DNA of 64,000 nt, from the NCBI RefSeq assembly GCF_002086795.1, contig NZ_MVIM01000004.1:310001-374000 (forward strand), in the 5' to 3' direction. Of the stretch, positions 43,226 through 54,383 are shown one piece after another. The translations under genes and the position numbers were made by a program. The notes below the pieces were generated by a model that saw nothing but the letters and a program-made list of their open reading frames with translations, had not been told where the DNA came from and did no database searches. The stretch comes from Mycolicibacterium tusciae (GTDB lineage Bacteria; Actinomycetota; Actinomycetes; Mycobacteriales; Mycobacteriaceae). How positions within the stretch are numbered: the first letter of the stretch is position 1; every line of letters begins with the position of its first letter.

Positions 43226-44695
43226 CTAGCGAACGGACTTGCCCAGCTTCTTCAGTGCGGCGCCGAGGCTGTCCTCGGCCCGGCGTGCGACTTCGGCTTC
43301 AAGCTGATAGAGCACCCCGTAGGTGAAGGTGTCCTCGCCGGCGGCGTGCGCGACGGCGGCCTCCTTGCTGAGGTGATCCCGACTGACGACGCTGTCCTGG
43401 TGATCGCCGAGCAACGACTGAATGGCCTTCGCGCGGTCGGACACCTTGTCGTCACCCGTCGCCGACGCGGTATACCGAAGTCGTTTGGCGCGCTTACGGA
43501 TTCGGTGCAAGGCTTCGTCCCGCTCGGTGTCGGACTCGGCGGAGTCCGCTGCCTTGGCCGCCTTGCGGACCTTCTTGTACGCGGCGTCGATGGTCAGCGT
43601 TGTGGGTTCTTCGTCACCGGGCAGGGGCGGTGGCGGGGGAGCGGCCACCAACGCCTCGAGAGCATCGAGCAGCCGGAAGTAGCGATCGGAGCGCATCGCG
43701 ATCAGCGACCGCCGGTGCCCCGCGGAGTAGCGCTTCTTCGCACCGTCGACCAGTCGCTCGCGCACCGGACCGCGGATCAATTCCGCGGGCAGTTCGTCGA
43801 GTGCTTTCTCGTACTTCTCGGCGAGCACCTCGGCGTCGCGCGCCACACCCAGCACGGCCGCCAGCTGGCGCAGTTCGTCGAGGATCCAGGCGTCGTCGGT
43901 GATCCCGAACGCGTCCTCGGACGACTGCAGCAGGCTGCGGATCTTGCGCGTCGTGACCCGCATCTGGTGCACGGAGTCGTAGACGTCGGCGCGAACCGCC
44001 CGATCCCACTCCAGCAGCTCGTCCACATGTCCGGCCACCGCCCGGTGGATCGGATCGTCGGGCAGCTCCGACGGCTCGGACTCGGCCGTCGATTCGAGCA
44101 CCCTGGCCAGCTTGGAACCGTGGCCGGCAGGTACCGCACCGGCATCCAGCAGCCTGTTCGCGAGCCGCTCCAGCAGTTCTCGGTCGCCACCCTCGGCGAG
44201 CTCGAGCTCCCATTCGCGCCACCGTTGTTCCGCGCCGTCCAGCCCGGCAGAGGCGGTGACCTGGTCGTCGCAGAACTCCGCGAGCACCACGCCGTCAGGT
44301 CCGTGGAGCAAGTCGACGGTGCGCTCGGTCGAGATTCGCGCCACGGGAGCCAACGGGCGGTCCCGCACGATGGCCAACACGACGTCGCGCAGCGCCTCCG
44401 GCACGTCGTCACCCGAGCTGTCCAGCGGCTCCCGCACCTCGGTGCGGGCGTCGGCGCCTGCGGGCAACTTGAGGTGCCATCCGGCGTCGGGTCCGCCGGT
44501 GCGGCGGCGCAACGTGATGCGGTGCGCGGCGAGGTCGCGGTGAGGGGTGTCGAAGTAGACGGCGTCGAGTTGCTGCACGGGAGAACGCTTCACCGACGCG
44601 ACCGCTGAGAGCCCGTCGAATGACGGGGAGACGGTGGAGTCGACGACGTCGAACTTGCGCTCGACCTCCAGATAGCTCGAAGTGGATTTGCCCAT
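43226..44695 (-). CDS. CYTH and CHAD domain protein
   Basis: 489 residues. The N-terminal CYTH domain (to ~200) opens with EVERKF (ExExK) and acts on triphosphate-type ligands. The C-terminal CHAD domain (from ~215) has VHQMRVTTRKIRSLLQ and many conserved His/Lys/Arg, which bind polyphosphate. This suggests a role with inorganic polyphosphate. By synteny it matches Rv2226. Confidence 0.9.
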   Translation of the reverse strand: MGKSTSSYLEVERKFDVVDSTVSPSFDGLSAVASVKRSPVQQLDAVYFDTPHRDLAAHRITLRRRTGGPDAGWHLKLPAGADARTEVREPLDSSGDDVPEALRDVVLAIVRDRPLAPVARISTERTVDLLHGPDGVVLAEFCDDQVTASAGLDGAEQRWREWELELAEGGDRELLERLANRLLDAGAVPAGHGSKLARVLESTAESEPSELPDDPIHRAVAGHVDELLEWDRAVRADVYDSVHQMRVTTRKIRSLLQSSEDAFGITDDAWILDELRQLAAVLGVARDAEVLAEKYEKALDELPAELIRGPVRERLVDGAKKRYSAGHRRSLIAMRSDRYFRLLDALEALVAAPPPPPLPGDEEPTTLTIDAAYKKVRKAAKAADSAESDTERDEALHRIRKRAKRLRYTASATGDDKVSDRAKAIQSLLGDHQDSVVSRDHLSKEAAVAHAAGEDTFTYGVLYQLEAEVARRAEDSLGAALKKLGKSVR

Positions 44696-44780
44696 GGTGC
44701 GGGCAAGACTGCCACATTCAGGTAAACGAGCAGCCCGGGGGAGCAGTTGGGCAGCTCGACAGCGGCGATAAAGTCCAGGG

Positions 44781-45560
44781 GTGACCGACTACGAAACCAT
44801 CGAATTCGAGCCGTCCGGTGCCATTACCCGGATCACCCTGAACCGGCCCGACGCCGCAAATGGAATGAACAACACCATGACTCGCGAGCTCGCCGATGCC
44901 GCACGGCGCTGCGACACCGCGGCGACGAAGGTGGTCGTGCTCACCGGTTCGGGTCGGTTCTTCTGCGCCGGAGGCGATCTGAAGTCCTTTGCACCCGCGC
45001 CCGACAGGGGCCTGCACATCAAGGGTGTCGCGAACGATCTGCATCGCGCGATCTCCAGCTTCTCCCGGATGGACGCCGTGCTCATCACCGCGGTCAACGG
45101 CACCGCCGCCGGAGCGGGCTTCTCGATCGCGGTGACGGGCGATCTCGTCCTCGCCGCGGAGTCGGCGTCGTTCACGATGGCCTACACCAAGGTGGGACTC
45201 TCGCCGGACGGCAGTTCGTCGTACTTCCTGCCGCGTCTCATCGGTATCGCCAAGACCAAGGAACTGATGCTGACCAACCGCACTCTCTCGGCCCAGGACG
45301 CCGCACAGTGGGGTCTGGTCACCGAGGTGGTGCCCGACGATCAATTGGCCGCACGTGCCGACGCCCTGGCGGAGAAAATGGCGGCCACCTGCGCCGGGTC
45401 CAACGGCTCCGTGAAGGCACTGTTGCTGTCGACGTTCAACAGCGGTCTCGAGGAGCAGATGGAATTCGAGAGCCGGCTGATCGCCGAGCGCGCCAACTCC
45501 GCCGACGGCCGCGAAGGCGTCGACGCCTTCATGGCCAAGCGGAAGCCGGACTTCTCCTAG
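44781..45560 (+). CDS. Enoyl-CoA hydratase/isomerase family protein
   Basis: 259 residues of the crotonase fold. The oxyanion-hole segments are [14 protein letters not shown] and [21 protein letters not shown]. The first catalytic Glu of classical hydratases is not evident ([26 protein letters not shown]), so isomerase or other crotonase activity is possible. GTG start. Its end overlaps the convergent panB by four bases. Confidence 0.86.
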   Translation: MTDYETIEFEPSGAITRITLNRPDAANGMNNTMTRELADAARRCDTAATKVVVLTGSGRFFCAGGDLKSFAPAPDRGLHIKGVANDLHRAISSFSRMDAVLITAVNGTAAGAGFSIAVTGDLVLAAESASFTMAYTKVGLSPDGSSSYFLPRLIGIAKTKELMLTNRTLSAQDAAQWGLVTEVVPDDQLAARADALAEKMAATCAGSNGSVKALLLSTFNSGLEEQMEFESRLIAERANSADGREGVDAFMAKRKPDFS

Positions 45561-46393
45561 AAGGAGTGCTCTTCGGCCGGGAACGTCCCGCTGGCGACCT
45601 CGTCGGCGTACTGCGTTGCGGCGCGGCTCAATTCGGCGCCCACATCGCCGAAACGTTTGACGAACCTGGCGGTCTTACCGCTCGTCATGCCGGCCATGTC
45701 CTGCCACACCAGCACCTGCGCATCGCAGTTGGGTCCGGCTCCGATGCCGATGGTGGGGATGGTCAACTTGCCGGTGATCTGAGTCGCCAGCTCAGCGGGA
45801 ACCATCTCGAGCACCACGGCGATGGCCCCGGCTTCCTGCACGGCGATTGCGTCGTGGACGGTCTGCTCGGCGCCGTCGCCGCGGCCCTGGACGCGGAACC
45901 CGCCCAGGCTGTTGACGCTCTGCGGGGTGAATCCGATGTGCGCGACCACAGGGATGCCGGCCTGAGTCAGCGTCGCGATCTGATCGGCTACGCGCTCGCC
46001 ACCCTCCAGTTTGACCGCACCCGCGCCGGTCTCCTTCATGAACCGGGTGGCGGTCGCAAGGGCCTGCTGCGGGCCTGCCTCATAGCTGCCGAACGGCAGG
46101 TCGGCGACCACGAGTGCGTGCGAAGCGCCGCGGACGACGCCGCGGACCAGCGGGATGAGCTCGTCGGGGGTCACCGGGACCGTGGTGTCGTAGCCGTAGA
46201 CCACGTTGGCCGCCGAATCGCCGACCAGCAGGACGGGAATGCCTGCATCATCGAATATGCGGGCGGTGGAGAAGTCGTAGGCCGTCAGCATGGCCCACTT
46301 GTGGCCTTCTGACTTCCACTTCTGCAGGTGAAGGGTTCTTATTTTAGGCCGCGGCTTATCCGCCGCAGCGCCGTAGACAGTCTGCTCAGACAT
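45557..46393 (-). CDS. panB: 3-methyl-2-oxobutanoate hydroxymethyltransferase PanB
   Basis: 278 residues. It transfers a hydroxymethyl group from methylene-tetrahydrofolate to 2-oxoisovalerate, the first step of pantothenate and so CoA synthesis. Marks: [40 protein letters not shown] with the Mg-binding Asp, VKLEGG, and [17 protein letters not shown] normal length for the family. The N-terminal ~25 residues before [11 protein letters not shown] look poorly conserved. Confidence 0.95.
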   Translation of the reverse strand: MSEQTVYGAAADKPRPKIRTLHLQKWKSEGHKWAMLTAYDFSTARIFDDAGIPVLLVGDSAANVVYGYDTTVPVTPDELIPLVRGVVRGASHALVVADLPFGSYEAGPQQALATATRFMKETGAGAVKLEGGERVADQIATLTQAGIPVVAHIGFTPQSVNSLGGFRVQGRGDGAEQTVHDAIAVQEAGAIAVVLEMVPAELATQITGKLTIPTIGIGAGPNCDAQVLVWQDMAGMTSGKTARFVKRFGDVGAELSRAATQYADEVASGTFPAEEHSF

Positions 46394-46550
46394 CGTTGTC
46401 CCTCACGGGTTGGTCGGGTCGATCCTCGAGGCCCATCCGGGTCCCCGGGTTCGTCTGACCTGTTCAGTCTGCCACTTCGGGCGCCGAAGTTGAAAGGCGC
46501 GTTGAGTGGATTTCCTCACACCGGGCTCAGCCCGGCCTAACATCGGCGGC

Positions 46551-47942
46551 ATGCAACGGTTAAGCGGACTCGACGCCAGTTTCCTGTATCTCGAGACCGC
46601 GCAGCAACCGCTGCATGTGTGCTCGATCCTCGAGCTGGACACGTCGACCATGCCAGGCGGCTACACCTTCGACAGATTCCGCGACGCGTTCGACCTGAGG
46701 ATCAAGGCGATGCCGCAATTCCGGGAGAAGCTCGCCGACAGCCGGTTCAACCTCGACCATCCAGTGTGGGTGGACGACAAGGATTTCGATGTCGACCGGC
46801 ACCTGCACCGCATAGGGCTGCCATCGCCGGGAGGCCGGCGCGAGCTGGCCGAGATCTGCGGGCACATCGCATCGTTGTCGCTGGACCGCAGCCGGCCGCT
46901 GTGGGAGAAGTGGGTGATCGAGAACGTCGACGGCACCGACCCGCAGGAGGGCGGACGCATCGTCGTGATGACCAAGGTCCATCACTCCGGTGTCGACGGG
47001 GTTTCGGGAGCCAACCTCATGTCGCAGCTGTGCAGCACCGAAGCCGACGCCCCACCTCCCGACCCGGTCGACGGTCCCGGTGATGCGAGCGAGCTCGAGA
47101 TCGCGGTATCCGGCGCCCTCAAGTTCGCCACCCGGCCGCTGAAGCTGATCAATGCGCTGCCGTCGACCCTGTCGACGGTCGTGGACACTGCCCGCCGGGC
47201 CCGCGGGGGCAACGCCATGACGGCCCCGTTCGTCGCTCCCAAGACCGCGTGGAACAGCAACGTCACCGGACACCGCAACGTGGCGTTCGCGCAGCTGGAC
47301 CTCGAGGACATCAAGACCGTCAAGAACCATTTCGGGGTCAAGGTCAATGACGTGGTGATGGCGCTGGTGTCCGGTGTGCTGCGCAAGTTCCTCGACGATC
47401 GCGGTGAGTTGCCGGAGAACTCGTTGGTCGCCATGGTGCCGGTGTCGGTGCACGACAAGTCGGACCGGCCCGGTCGCAACCAGGTGTCGGGCATGTTCTC
47501 CAAGCTGGAGACGCACATCGAGGACCCGGCGGAGCGGCTGAAATCCATCGCCGACTCGAATTCGGTTGCCAAACAACATAGTTCGGCGATCGGGGCGACC
47601 CTGCTACAGGACTGGACCCAATTCGCGGCACCCGCGGTGTTCGGTGTGGCGATGCGGGTCTACGCCGCCAGCCGGCTGAGCGGGGCCAGGCCGGTGCACA
47701 ACCTCGTCGTCTCCAACGTCCCGGGCCCACAGGTTCCGCTGTACTACCTGGGCTGCGAGGTGGACGCCATGTACCCGCTGGGGCCGATTTTCCATGGCTC
47801 GGGTCTGAACATCACCGTGATGTCGCTGGCCGGAAAGCTCAACGTCGGCATCGTGTCCTGTCCGGAGTTGCTGCCCGATCTGTGGGACATGGCCGACGAC
47901 TTCAAGGCCGCCCTCGACGAGTTGCTGAGCGCCACGCGATAG
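46551..47942 (+). CDS. Wax ester synthase/diacylglycerol acyltransferase (WS/DGAT)
   Basis: 463 residues from ATG 46551. MQRLSGLDASFLYLET is the usual first block. The active-site motif HHxxxDG is HHSGVDG in VMTKVHHSGVDGVSG. NDVVMALVSGVLRKFL and SNVPGPQVPLYYLGCEV follow. It acylates diacylglycerol or long alcohols to make storage lipid. A perfect hairpin CCGGGCT-C-AGCCCGG (46521-46535) ends 15 bp before the start and could affect initiation. Confidence 0.92.
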   Translation: MQRLSGLDASFLYLETAQQPLHVCSILELDTSTMPGGYTFDRFRDAFDLRIKAMPQFREKLADSRFNLDHPVWVDDKDFDVDRHLHRIGLPSPGGRRELAEICGHIASLSLDRSRPLWEKWVIENVDGTDPQEGGRIVVMTKVHHSGVDGVSGANLMSQLCSTEADAPPPDPVDGPGDASELEIAVSGALKFATRPLKLINALPSTLSTVVDTARRARGGNAMTAPFVAPKTAWNSNVTGHRNVAFAQLDLEDIKTVKNHFGVKVNDVVMALVSGVLRKFLDDRGELPENSLVAMVPVSVHDKSDRPGRNQVSGMFSKLETHIEDPAERLKSIADSNSVAKQHSSAIGATLLQDWTQFAAPAVFGVAMRVYAASRLSGARPVHNLVVSNVPGPQVPLYYLGCEVDAMYPLGPIFHGSGLNITVMSLAGKLNVGIVSCPELLPDLWDMADDFKAALDELLSATR

Positions 47943-47987
47943 CCGCCTAGCCAGCGCGGATGTGCGGTCATGGCAGCATGTGGTGCC

Positions 47988-49499
47988 ATGAGCCTGAAGA
48001 TCGGCGTCCAAGTGACGGCGTTGATGTTGCTGGTCGCCGGTTGCACGAATCTGGTCGAGGGCCGCGGCGTTGTCGCCGTGCCCCCGCCGGGATCGCCGAT
48101 CGAGTGGGGCGAGTGCGAGAACTCGTCCTCCGACGGCGAACCGGCACCCGTCGGTGCCGAGTGCGGAATGTTGTCGGTTCCGGTGAACTGGGCCGAGCCT
48201 GACGGCGAGGTCGCGCGGCTGGCGATGATCCGGTTCAAGGCGACCGGAGACAAGATCGGCTCCCTGATCGTCAACCCCGGCGGTCCTGGCGAGTCGGGTG
48301 TCGCGGCGGCGACCAGCATGGTCGGGCTGCTACCCGACAGCGTCCGCCAACGATTCGATCTGGTCGGCTTCGACCCGCGCGGCGTGGCGGCCTCCACGCC
48401 CGCGGTGTGGTGCAACTCCGACGCGGACAACGACCGGCTCCGCGCCGACCCTCAGGTGGACTACACGCCCGAGGGTGTCGAGCACATCGAGTCCGAAACC
48501 AAGGCGTTCGTTCAGCGTTGCGTCGACAAGATGGGCGACGAGTTCCTCGCCAACGTCGGAACCGCCAGCGTCGTCAAGGATCTCGACGCGATGCGGCAGG
48601 CTCTCGGCGACGAGAAGCTGAACTATCTGGGCTACTCGTACGGCACCCGCATCGGCGCGCTGTACGCGGAGGCCTATCCCGACAAGGTGCGCGCGATGAT
48701 CCTCGACGGCGCCATCGACCCCAACGCCGATCCCACCGAGGCCAACATCCGCCAGGCCAAGGCATTCCAGACCGCGTTCAACGATTACGCCGCCGACTGC
48801 GCCGAGAACGCGGACTGCCCGCTGGGCACCGATCCCGCCAAGGCGGTCGACGTCTACCGCAGCATGGTCGACCCGCTGGTGGAGAACCCGTTGAAGACGC
48901 GTGATCCGCGCGGGCTGAGCTACTCCGACGCGATCGTCGGCACCATCCTGCCGCTGTACTCGCCGAATCTGTGGCGCCACCTCACCCAGGCCCTCAAGGA
49001 GATCGAGGACGGGGAGGGCGACACGATGCTGGCGCTGGCCGATCTCTACATGGGCCGCGACGAGAACGGCCACTACAACAACTCGACCGACGTCCGCGTG
49101 GCGGTCAACTGCGTCGACAAGCCGGCGGTGACGGACCGTGCCAAGGCCATCGAGGAGGACCGGCGGGCTCGTGAAGCGGCGCCGTTCATGAGCTACGGCG
49201 AGTTCACCGGGCACGCTCCGCTGGGGACGTGCGCGTTCTGGCCAGTCCCTCCGACGACCGAACCGCACGAGATCAAGGTCGACGGGCTGCCGCCGATCCT
49301 GGTGATCTCGACGACCAACGACCCCGCCACCCCGTACGAGGCGGGCGTCGACCTGGCGCGTCAGCTGGGTGGCACGCTGGTCACCTTCGTCGGCACGCAG
49401 CACACCGTCGGCTTCCAGGGCGAGGGCTGCATCGACGACATCGCGGCGTCGTACCTGGTCGATCTCACGGTCCCGCCCGAGGGCGTCCGTTGCGAGTGA
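47988..49499 (+). CDS. Hip1/CaeA-like secreted serine hydrolase lipoprotein
   Basis: 503 residues from ATG 47988, which gives a short signal with lipobox LVAGC; 47970 is possible but adds MAACGA. The alpha/beta hydrolase body has INPGGPGESGV-like text (VNPGGPGESGV), the nucleophile motif GYSYG (Ser), and a C-terminal TAP-like domain with ILVISTTNDPATPYEAG (Asp) and GTQHTVGF (His). It is a cell-envelope esterase/protease like M. tuberculosis Hip1. Only one gene of this type is here, where I remember two in tandem (Rv2223c, Rv2224c). Confidence 0.88.
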   Translation: MSLKIGVQVTALMLLVAGCTNLVEGRGVVAVPPPGSPIEWGECENSSSDGEPAPVGAECGMLSVPVNWAEPDGEVARLAMIRFKATGDKIGSLIVNPGGPGESGVAAATSMVGLLPDSVRQRFDLVGFDPRGVAASTPAVWCNSDADNDRLRADPQVDYTPEGVEHIESETKAFVQRCVDKMGDEFLANVGTASVVKDLDAMRQALGDEKLNYLGYSYGTRIGALYAEAYPDKVRAMILDGAIDPNADPTEANIRQAKAFQTAFNDYAADCAENADCPLGTDPAKAVDVYRSMVDPLVENPLKTRDPRGLSYSDAIVGTILPLYSPNLWRHLTQALKEIEDGEGDTMLALADLYMGRDENGHYNNSTDVRVAVNCVDKPAVTDRAKAIEEDRRAREAAPFMSYGEFTGHAPLGTCAFWPVPPTTEPHEIKVDGLPPILVISTTNDPATPYEAGVDLARQLGGTLVTFVGTQHTVGFQGEGCIDDIAASYLVDLTVPPEGVRCE

Positions 49500-49936
49500 A
49501 CATCACCGGTGTCACGGCTTCGGATCTGCCGGAGCTGTTACCGATGATGCGCGGCTATTGCGACTTCTATCGCGTGGAGCCGTCCGATGAGCGCCTGCTG
49601 GCCCTGTCGAACTCTCTGATCGACCACCCCGACGAGGGTGTGCAGCTGATCGCGCGCGTCGACGGAACACCGCTGGGATTTGCGACGATCTACTGGACCT
49701 GGCAGACGTTGTACGCCGCTCGCGTCGGCGTGCTCAACGATCTGTACGTGGAGTCGGCGGCCCGTGGCAACGGCACCGGCCGGACGCTGATCGAGCGGGG
49801 TCTGCAGCTGTGCCGCGACCGCGGTGCCGAGAAGTTGGTGTGGGAGACGGCCCCTGACAACGCGACGGCGCAACGGCTATACGACGGAATCGGCGCGGCG
49901 AAGTCGACCTGGCTGAGCTACGAACTCGACGCCTGA
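49496..49936 (+). CDS. GNAT family N-acetyltransferase
   Basis: 146 residues from GTG 49496, overlapping the Hip1-like stop (GTGA); the frame upstream is a shadow. The acetyl-CoA loop is LYVESAARGNGTGRTLIERG, with the usual (R/Q)xxGxG/A pattern. The late ETAPDNATAQRLYDGIGA is the typical GNAT end. Substrate unknown. Confidence 0.85.
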   Translation: MNITGVTASDLPELLPMMRGYCDFYRVEPSDERLLALSNSLIDHPDEGVQLIARVDGTPLGFATIYWTWQTLYAARVGVLNDLYVESAARGNGTGRTLIERGLQLCRDRGAEKLVWETAPDNATAQRLYDGIGAAKSTWLSYELDA

Positions 49937-49998
49937 CCGTACGCACTGCCATGTCAAGCCGCCCGATTTACCTGCTCTTCGCGCAAGCGCTCATCGCC

Positions 49999-50014
49999 GT
50001 AACACAGATTTAAC
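49999..50014 (+). promoter_or_regulatory. Weak GlnR-type half box before glnA2
   Basis: GTAAC-n6-TTAAC, 23 bp before the glnA2 start. It matches the GlnR pattern gTnAC-n6-GaAAC in part. No second half at 22 bp is clear, so this is a tentative call. Confidence 0.3.
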
Positions 50015-50036
50015 AGCCGGTGCATACCCTGCGGAT

Positions 50037-51377
50037 ATGGACCGGCAGAAGGAATTCGTGCTGCGCACGCTGGAAGAACGCGATATCCGCTTCGTCCGGT
50101 TGTGGTTCACCGATGTGCTCGGTTACCTCAAATCGGTCGCCATCGCGCCCGCCGAACTCGAAGGCGCGTTCGAGGAGGGCATCGGCTTCGACGGTTCGGC
50201 GATCGAAGGCTTCGCCCGGGTTTCCGAGGCCGACATGGTGGCGCGGCCCGATCCGTCCACGTTCCAGGTGCTGCCGTGGACGTCCAGTGCCGGCGACCAC
50301 CACTCAGCGCGCATGTTCTGCGACATCACGATGCCCGACGGTTCGCCGTCGTGGGCGGACTCCCGCCACGTGCTGCGCCGCCAGCTGTCCAAGGCCAGCG
50401 ATCTCGGCTTCTCCTGCTACGTGCACCCCGAGATCGAGTTCTTCCTCCTCAAGCCGGGTGAGTACGACGGCAGCGTGCCCGTCCCCGCCGACAACGGCGG
50501 CTACTTCGACCAGGCCGTGCACGACGCCGCGCCGAACTTCCGCCGCCACGCCATCGACGCACTCGAGCAGATGGGCATCTCGGTGGAGTTCAGCCACCAC
50601 GAGGGCGCCCCGGGCCAGCAGGAGATCGACCTGCGTTACGCCGATGCGCTGTCGATGGCCGACAACGTGATGACCTTCCGATACGTCGTCAAGGAGGTCG
50701 CGCTCGGCGACGGTGTGCGGGCCACGTTCATGCCCAAGCCGTACTCCGAACATCCCGGCTCGGCGATGCACACCCACATGAGCTTGTTCGAGGGCGAGAA
50801 CAACGCCTTCCACAGCCCCGATGACGTGTTGCAGCTTTCCGATGTCGCCAAGTCGTTCATCGCGGGCATCCTCGAACACGCCAACGAGATCAGCGCCGTC
50901 ACCAATCAGTGGGTGAACTCCTACAAGCGGCTCGTCCACGGCGGCGAGGCGCCGACCGCGGCGAGCTGGGGAGCGGCCAACCGGTCGGCGCTCGTGCGGG
51001 TCCCGATGTACACACCGCGCAAGGCATCGTCGCGACGCGTCGAGGTGCGCAGCCCCGACTCGGCGTGCAACCCCTATCTGACCTTCGCCGTCCTGCTCGC
51101 CGCGGGGCTGCGCGGCATTGAGAAGAACTACGTTTTGGGTCCCCAGGCCGAGGACAACGTGTGGAACCTCACCCCCGAGGAACGCCGCGCGATGGGCTAC
51201 AAGGAGCTGCCGGGCAGCCTCGGTGTGGCGCTCACCGAGATGGAGAACTCCGAACTCGTCGCAGAAGCGTTGGGGGAGCACGTGTTCGACTACTTCCTGC
51301 GCAACAAGCGCGCCGAGTGGGAGAACTACCGCAGCCACGTCACGCCCTTCGAGCTCAAGACCTACTTGTCGCTGTAG
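50037..51377 (+). CDS. glnA2: Glutamine synthetase-like GlnA2
   Basis: 446 residues with the complete GS catalytic set: FDGSAIEGF, HPEIEFFL, HHEGAPGQQEIDLRYADAL, GSAMHTHMSLF, NSYKRLVHGGEAPTAASWG, RSPDSACNPYLTFAVLLAAG. In place of the adenylylated NLYDLPPE loop it has VWNLTPEERRAMGY, so the Tyr target of GlnE is missing. It is 44 bp from glnE on the same strand. GlnA2-type enzymes are linked to D-glutamine/isoglutamine or minor glutamine synthesis. Confidence 0.93.
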   Translation: MDRQKEFVLRTLEERDIRFVRLWFTDVLGYLKSVAIAPAELEGAFEEGIGFDGSAIEGFARVSEADMVARPDPSTFQVLPWTSSAGDHHSARMFCDITMPDGSPSWADSRHVLRRQLSKASDLGFSCYVHPEIEFFLLKPGEYDGSVPVPADNGGYFDQAVHDAAPNFRRHAIDALEQMGISVEFSHHEGAPGQQEIDLRYADALSMADNVMTFRYVVKEVALGDGVRATFMPKPYSEHPGSAMHTHMSLFEGENNAFHSPDDVLQLSDVAKSFIAGILEHANEISAVTNQWVNSYKRLVHGGEAPTAASWGAANRSALVRVPMYTPRKASSRRVEVRSPDSACNPYLTFAVLLAAGLRGIEKNYVLGPQAEDNVWNLTPEERRAMGYKELPGSLGVALTEMENSELVAEALGEHVFDYFLRNKRAEWENYRSHVTPFELKTYLSL

Positions 51378-51422
51378 CCGTCTGTAATCCAGCCCCCGGA
51401 GCTGGTGCGCTAACGTCGAGCC

Positions 51423-54383
51423 GTGGCCAAACCTGCGACGCAGCGACCGAAGCTGCCCAGCGTGGGACGCCTTGGGCTGGTCGAACCCTCCGCGCCCGCC
51501 GACCTCGATCGGTTGGGTTGGAACACCGATGCCCACGTCGAGTTGTTGTGGTCGTTGTCGCGCGCACCGGACGCCGACACCGCGCTGGCCGCGATGGTCC
51601 GTTTGGTCGACGCGTTGGGCGACGGCTGGAGCGAACTCAATCATCAACTGCTGACCGACCGCGGTCTGCGCGGCCGGCTGTTCAGCGTGCTCGGGTCGTC
51701 GCTGGCGCTCGGCGACCACCTTGTCGCCCACCCCGAGAGCTGGAAGCTGTTGGCCGGACGGGTGACGTTGCCGTCGGCCGAGGAGTTGCGCACAACCTTC
51801 CGCGATCTTGCCGAAAAGGCAACGGATGCAAGGGATGCGCTGCAACCGCTGCAAAGCCTGTATCGCGACGGGCTGCTGGTGCTTTCGGGTCTGGACCTGG
51901 CTTCGACCGTGGAAAACGAAGCCGTCCTGCCGTTCACGACGGTCGGTGAGCATCTGTCCGACCTTGCCGATGCGGCGCTCGACGCAGCGTTGACCGTTGC
52001 GCACAAGTCGGTGGGCGGCGAGATGCCACGGTTGGCCGTCATCGCGATGGGCAAGTGCGGTGCGCGGGAGCTGAACTACGTAAGCGACGTCGACGTGATC
52101 TTCGTGGCCGAGGGCTCGGCGGACCAGCTCGCGATCGCGACCCGGGTGGCCGGCGAGATGATGCGCTTCGCAGGTGACGCGTTCTTCGAAGTGGACGCCG
52201 CGCTGCGTCCCGAGGGCAAACGCGGCCAGTTGGTCCGCACGCTCGACTCGCACGTCGCTTACTACCAGCGCTGGGCCAAGACGTGGGAGTTCCAGGCGTT
52301 GATGAAAGCGCGACCCGCCGTCGGTGACGCCGAGCTCGGCAAGCAGTACATCGACGCGTTGATGCCGATGGTATGGACGGCATGCGAGCGGGAGGACTTC
52401 GTTCCCGAGGTGCAGGCGATGCGTCGTCGCGTCATCGACAACGTGCCCGCGGGCATGCGCGCCCGCGAGATCAAACTCGGACCCGGCGGGCTGCGTGATG
52501 TCGAGTTCGCGGTCCAGCTGCTGCAGCTGGTGCACGGCCGCCACGACGAATCGCTGCACGTGGCGTCGACGGTCAACGCGCTGGCCGCGCTCGGCAACGG
52601 CGGCTACATCGGCCGCGACGACACCGCGAACCTGACCGCGTCATACGAGTTCCTGCGGCTGCTCGAACACCGGTTGCAGCTGCAACGGCTCAAGCGCACG
52701 CACATCCTCCCCGAGGATGACGACGACGAGGCGCTGCGCTGGCTGGCGAGGGCCGCACACATCCGCCCCGACGGCACCCACGATGCTCTCGGCGTGCTGC
52801 GCGAAGAGCTGAAGCGGCAGAGCATGCGGGTATCGCGGCTGCACGCCAAGCTCTTCTATCAGCCGCTGCTGGAATCGGTTGGCGCCTTCGGGATTCCGGA
52901 GGGACTCAGTGCCGACGCCGCCGAGCGTCAGCTGGCCGCGCTCGGCTACGAGGGGCCGCAGAGCGCGCTGACCCATCTGAGGGCGCTGACGGGCGAGGGC
53001 GGCCGCCGCGGACAGGTACAGCGGGTGTTGCTGCCGACCCTGCTGGACTGGCTCTCGGATACGCCCGACCCCGACGTCGGTCTGCTGTCGTACCGGCGGA
53101 TCAGCGAGTCGCTGTCCGACGAGCGGTGGTACCTGTCGACACTTCGCGACGAGGGCGCGGTGGCCAAGCGGCTGATGCAAGTGCTGGGCACCTCGGCGTA
53201 TGTGCCCGAACTGCTGATGAGGGCCCCTGAGGTCATCCAGCTCTATGCTGACGGGCCCAGCGGACCGAAGCTGTGCGAAGTCGAGCCAGAAGGGGTGGCC
53301 CGAGCGCTTGTCGCCTCGGCGGGGCGTCATGCCGACCCGGTGCGGGCGATCGCCGCGGCGCGCACCCTGCGCAGGCGCGAACTGGCCCGCATCGCGTCGG
53401 CCGACCTGCTGGGCATGCTCGAGGTGACCGACGTGTGCCAGGCGCTGACGTCGGTGTGGGTGGCCGTACTGCAGGCCGCGCTGGAGGCGGTGATCCGGGA
53501 CAACACAGGTGAAGACGGCGCGCCCGCGCGTATCGCCGTGATCGGGATGGGCCGCCTCGGTGGCGCCGAATTGGGCTACGGGTCGGACGCCGACGTGATG
53601 TTCGTGTGTGAACCGAACGCGGGCTTCGAGGACTCGGTCGCGGTCAAGTGGGCGGGGTCGGTGGCGGAGAAGGTGCGCACGCTGCTCGGCACGCCGTCCG
53701 CGGATCCGCCGTTGGAGGTCGACGCCAACCTTCGACCCGAGGGCCGCAGCGGTCCGTTGGTGAGAACGCTTGCCTCCTATGAGGCCTACTACGAGAAGTA
53801 CGTTCAGACGTGGGAGGTGCAGGCGCTGCTGCGCGCGCACCGGGTGGCCGGTGATCCCGATCTGGGGGAGCGCTTCCTGTTGATGATCGACAAGACGCGG
53901 TATCCCGCGGGCGGTGTCTCGCAGCAGGCGGTCCAGGAGATCCGGCGCATCAAGGCGCGCGTCGATGCCGAACGGCTGCCGCGCGGCGCCGACCCGAATA
54001 CGCACACCAAGCTCGGCCGCGGCGGACTCGCCGACATCGAGTGGACAGTGCAGCTGATCCAACTGCGGCATGCCCACAAAGTTCCTGCGTTGCACAACTC
54101 TTCGACGCTCGAGGCACTCAACGCGATCGGCGCGGCCGAGCTGATCGCCGAGGGCGATGTCGAACTGCTTCGGCAGGCCTGGCTGACCGCGACGCGGGCG
54201 CGCAATGCGCTGGTGCTGGTGCGCGGGAAGGCGACTGATCAGCTTCCGGGGCCGGGACGTCAGCTCAATGCGGTGGCGCTGGCCGCCGGCTGGGAGAGTG
54301 ACGATGGCGGCGAGTTCCTCGACAACTACCTACGAGTTACGCGTAGGGCAAAAGCGGTGGTACGAAAGGTGTTCGGCGAGTGA
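51423..54383 (+). CDS. glnE: Bifunctional glutamine synthetase adenylyltransferase/deadenylase GlnE
   Basis: 986 residues. Two nucleotidyltransferase domains repeat the GxG-x-ELxYxSDxD pattern: [19 protein letters not shown] at ~205-225 and [19 protein letters not shown] at ~705-725. Each is followed by a helical part ([19 protein letters not shown] and [19 protein letters not shown]). It adds AMP to, and removes it from, the Tyr of GlnA1 in response to nitrogen status. GTG start. Its stop overlaps the next start (GTGA). Confidence 0.96.
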   Translation: MAKPATQRPKLPSVGRLGLVEPSAPADLDRLGWNTDAHVELLWSLSRAPDADTALAAMVRLVDALGDGWSELNHQLLTDRGLRGRLFSVLGSSLALGDHLVAHPESWKLLAGRVTLPSAEELRTTFRDLAEKATDARDALQPLQSLYRDGLLVLSGLDLASTVENEAVLPFTTVGEHLSDLADAALDAALTVAHKSVGGEMPRLAVIAMGKCGARELNYVSDVDVIFVAEGSADQLAIATRVAGEMMRFAGDAFFEVDAALRPEGKRGQLVRTLDSHVAYYQRWAKTWEFQALMKARPAVGDAELGKQYIDALMPMVWTACEREDFVPEVQAMRRRVIDNVPAGMRAREIKLGPGGLRDVEFAVQLLQLVHGRHDESLHVASTVNALAALGNGGYIGRDDTANLTASYEFLRLLEHRLQLQRLKRTHILPEDDDDEALRWLARAAHIRPDGTHDALGVLREELKRQSMRVSRLHAKLFYQPLLESVGAFGIPEGLSADAAERQLAALGYEGPQSALTHLRALTGEGGRRGQVQRVLLPTLLDWLSDTPDPDVGLLSYRRISESLSDERWYLSTLRDEGAVAKRLMQVLGTSAYVPELLMRAPEVIQLYADGPSGPKLCEVEPEGVARALVASAGRHADPVRAIAAARTLRRRELARIASADLLGMLEVTDVCQALTSVWVAVLQAALEAVIRDNTGEDGAPARIAVIGMGRLGGAELGYGSDADVMFVCEPNAGFEDSVAVKWAGSVAEKVRTLLGTPSADPPLEVDANLRPEGRSGPLVRTLASYEAYYEKYVQTWEVQALLRAHRVAGDPDLGERFLLMIDKTRYPAGGVSQQAVQEIRRIKARVDAERLPRGADPNTHTKLGRGGLADIEWTVQLIQLRHAHKVPALHNSSTLEALNAIGAAELIAEGDVELLRQAWLTATRARNALVLVRGKATDQLPGPGRQLNAVALAAGWESDDGGEFLDNYLRVTRRAKAVVRKVFGE

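Noticed and set aside
43346..44608. 420-residue plus-strand frame
   Set aside because: Shadow of the CYTH/CHAD gene on the other strand.
46521..46535. Hairpin CCGGGCT-C-AGCCCGG before the WS/DGAT gene, considered as a riboswitch or terminator
   Set aside because: Too small for a riboswitch and without a T-run; noted only as a possible effect on initiation.
50304..52559. 751-residue minus-strand open frame
   Set aside because: It is antisense to glnA2 and glnE, whose protein sequences are unmistakable; long antisense frames are common in GC-rich genes.
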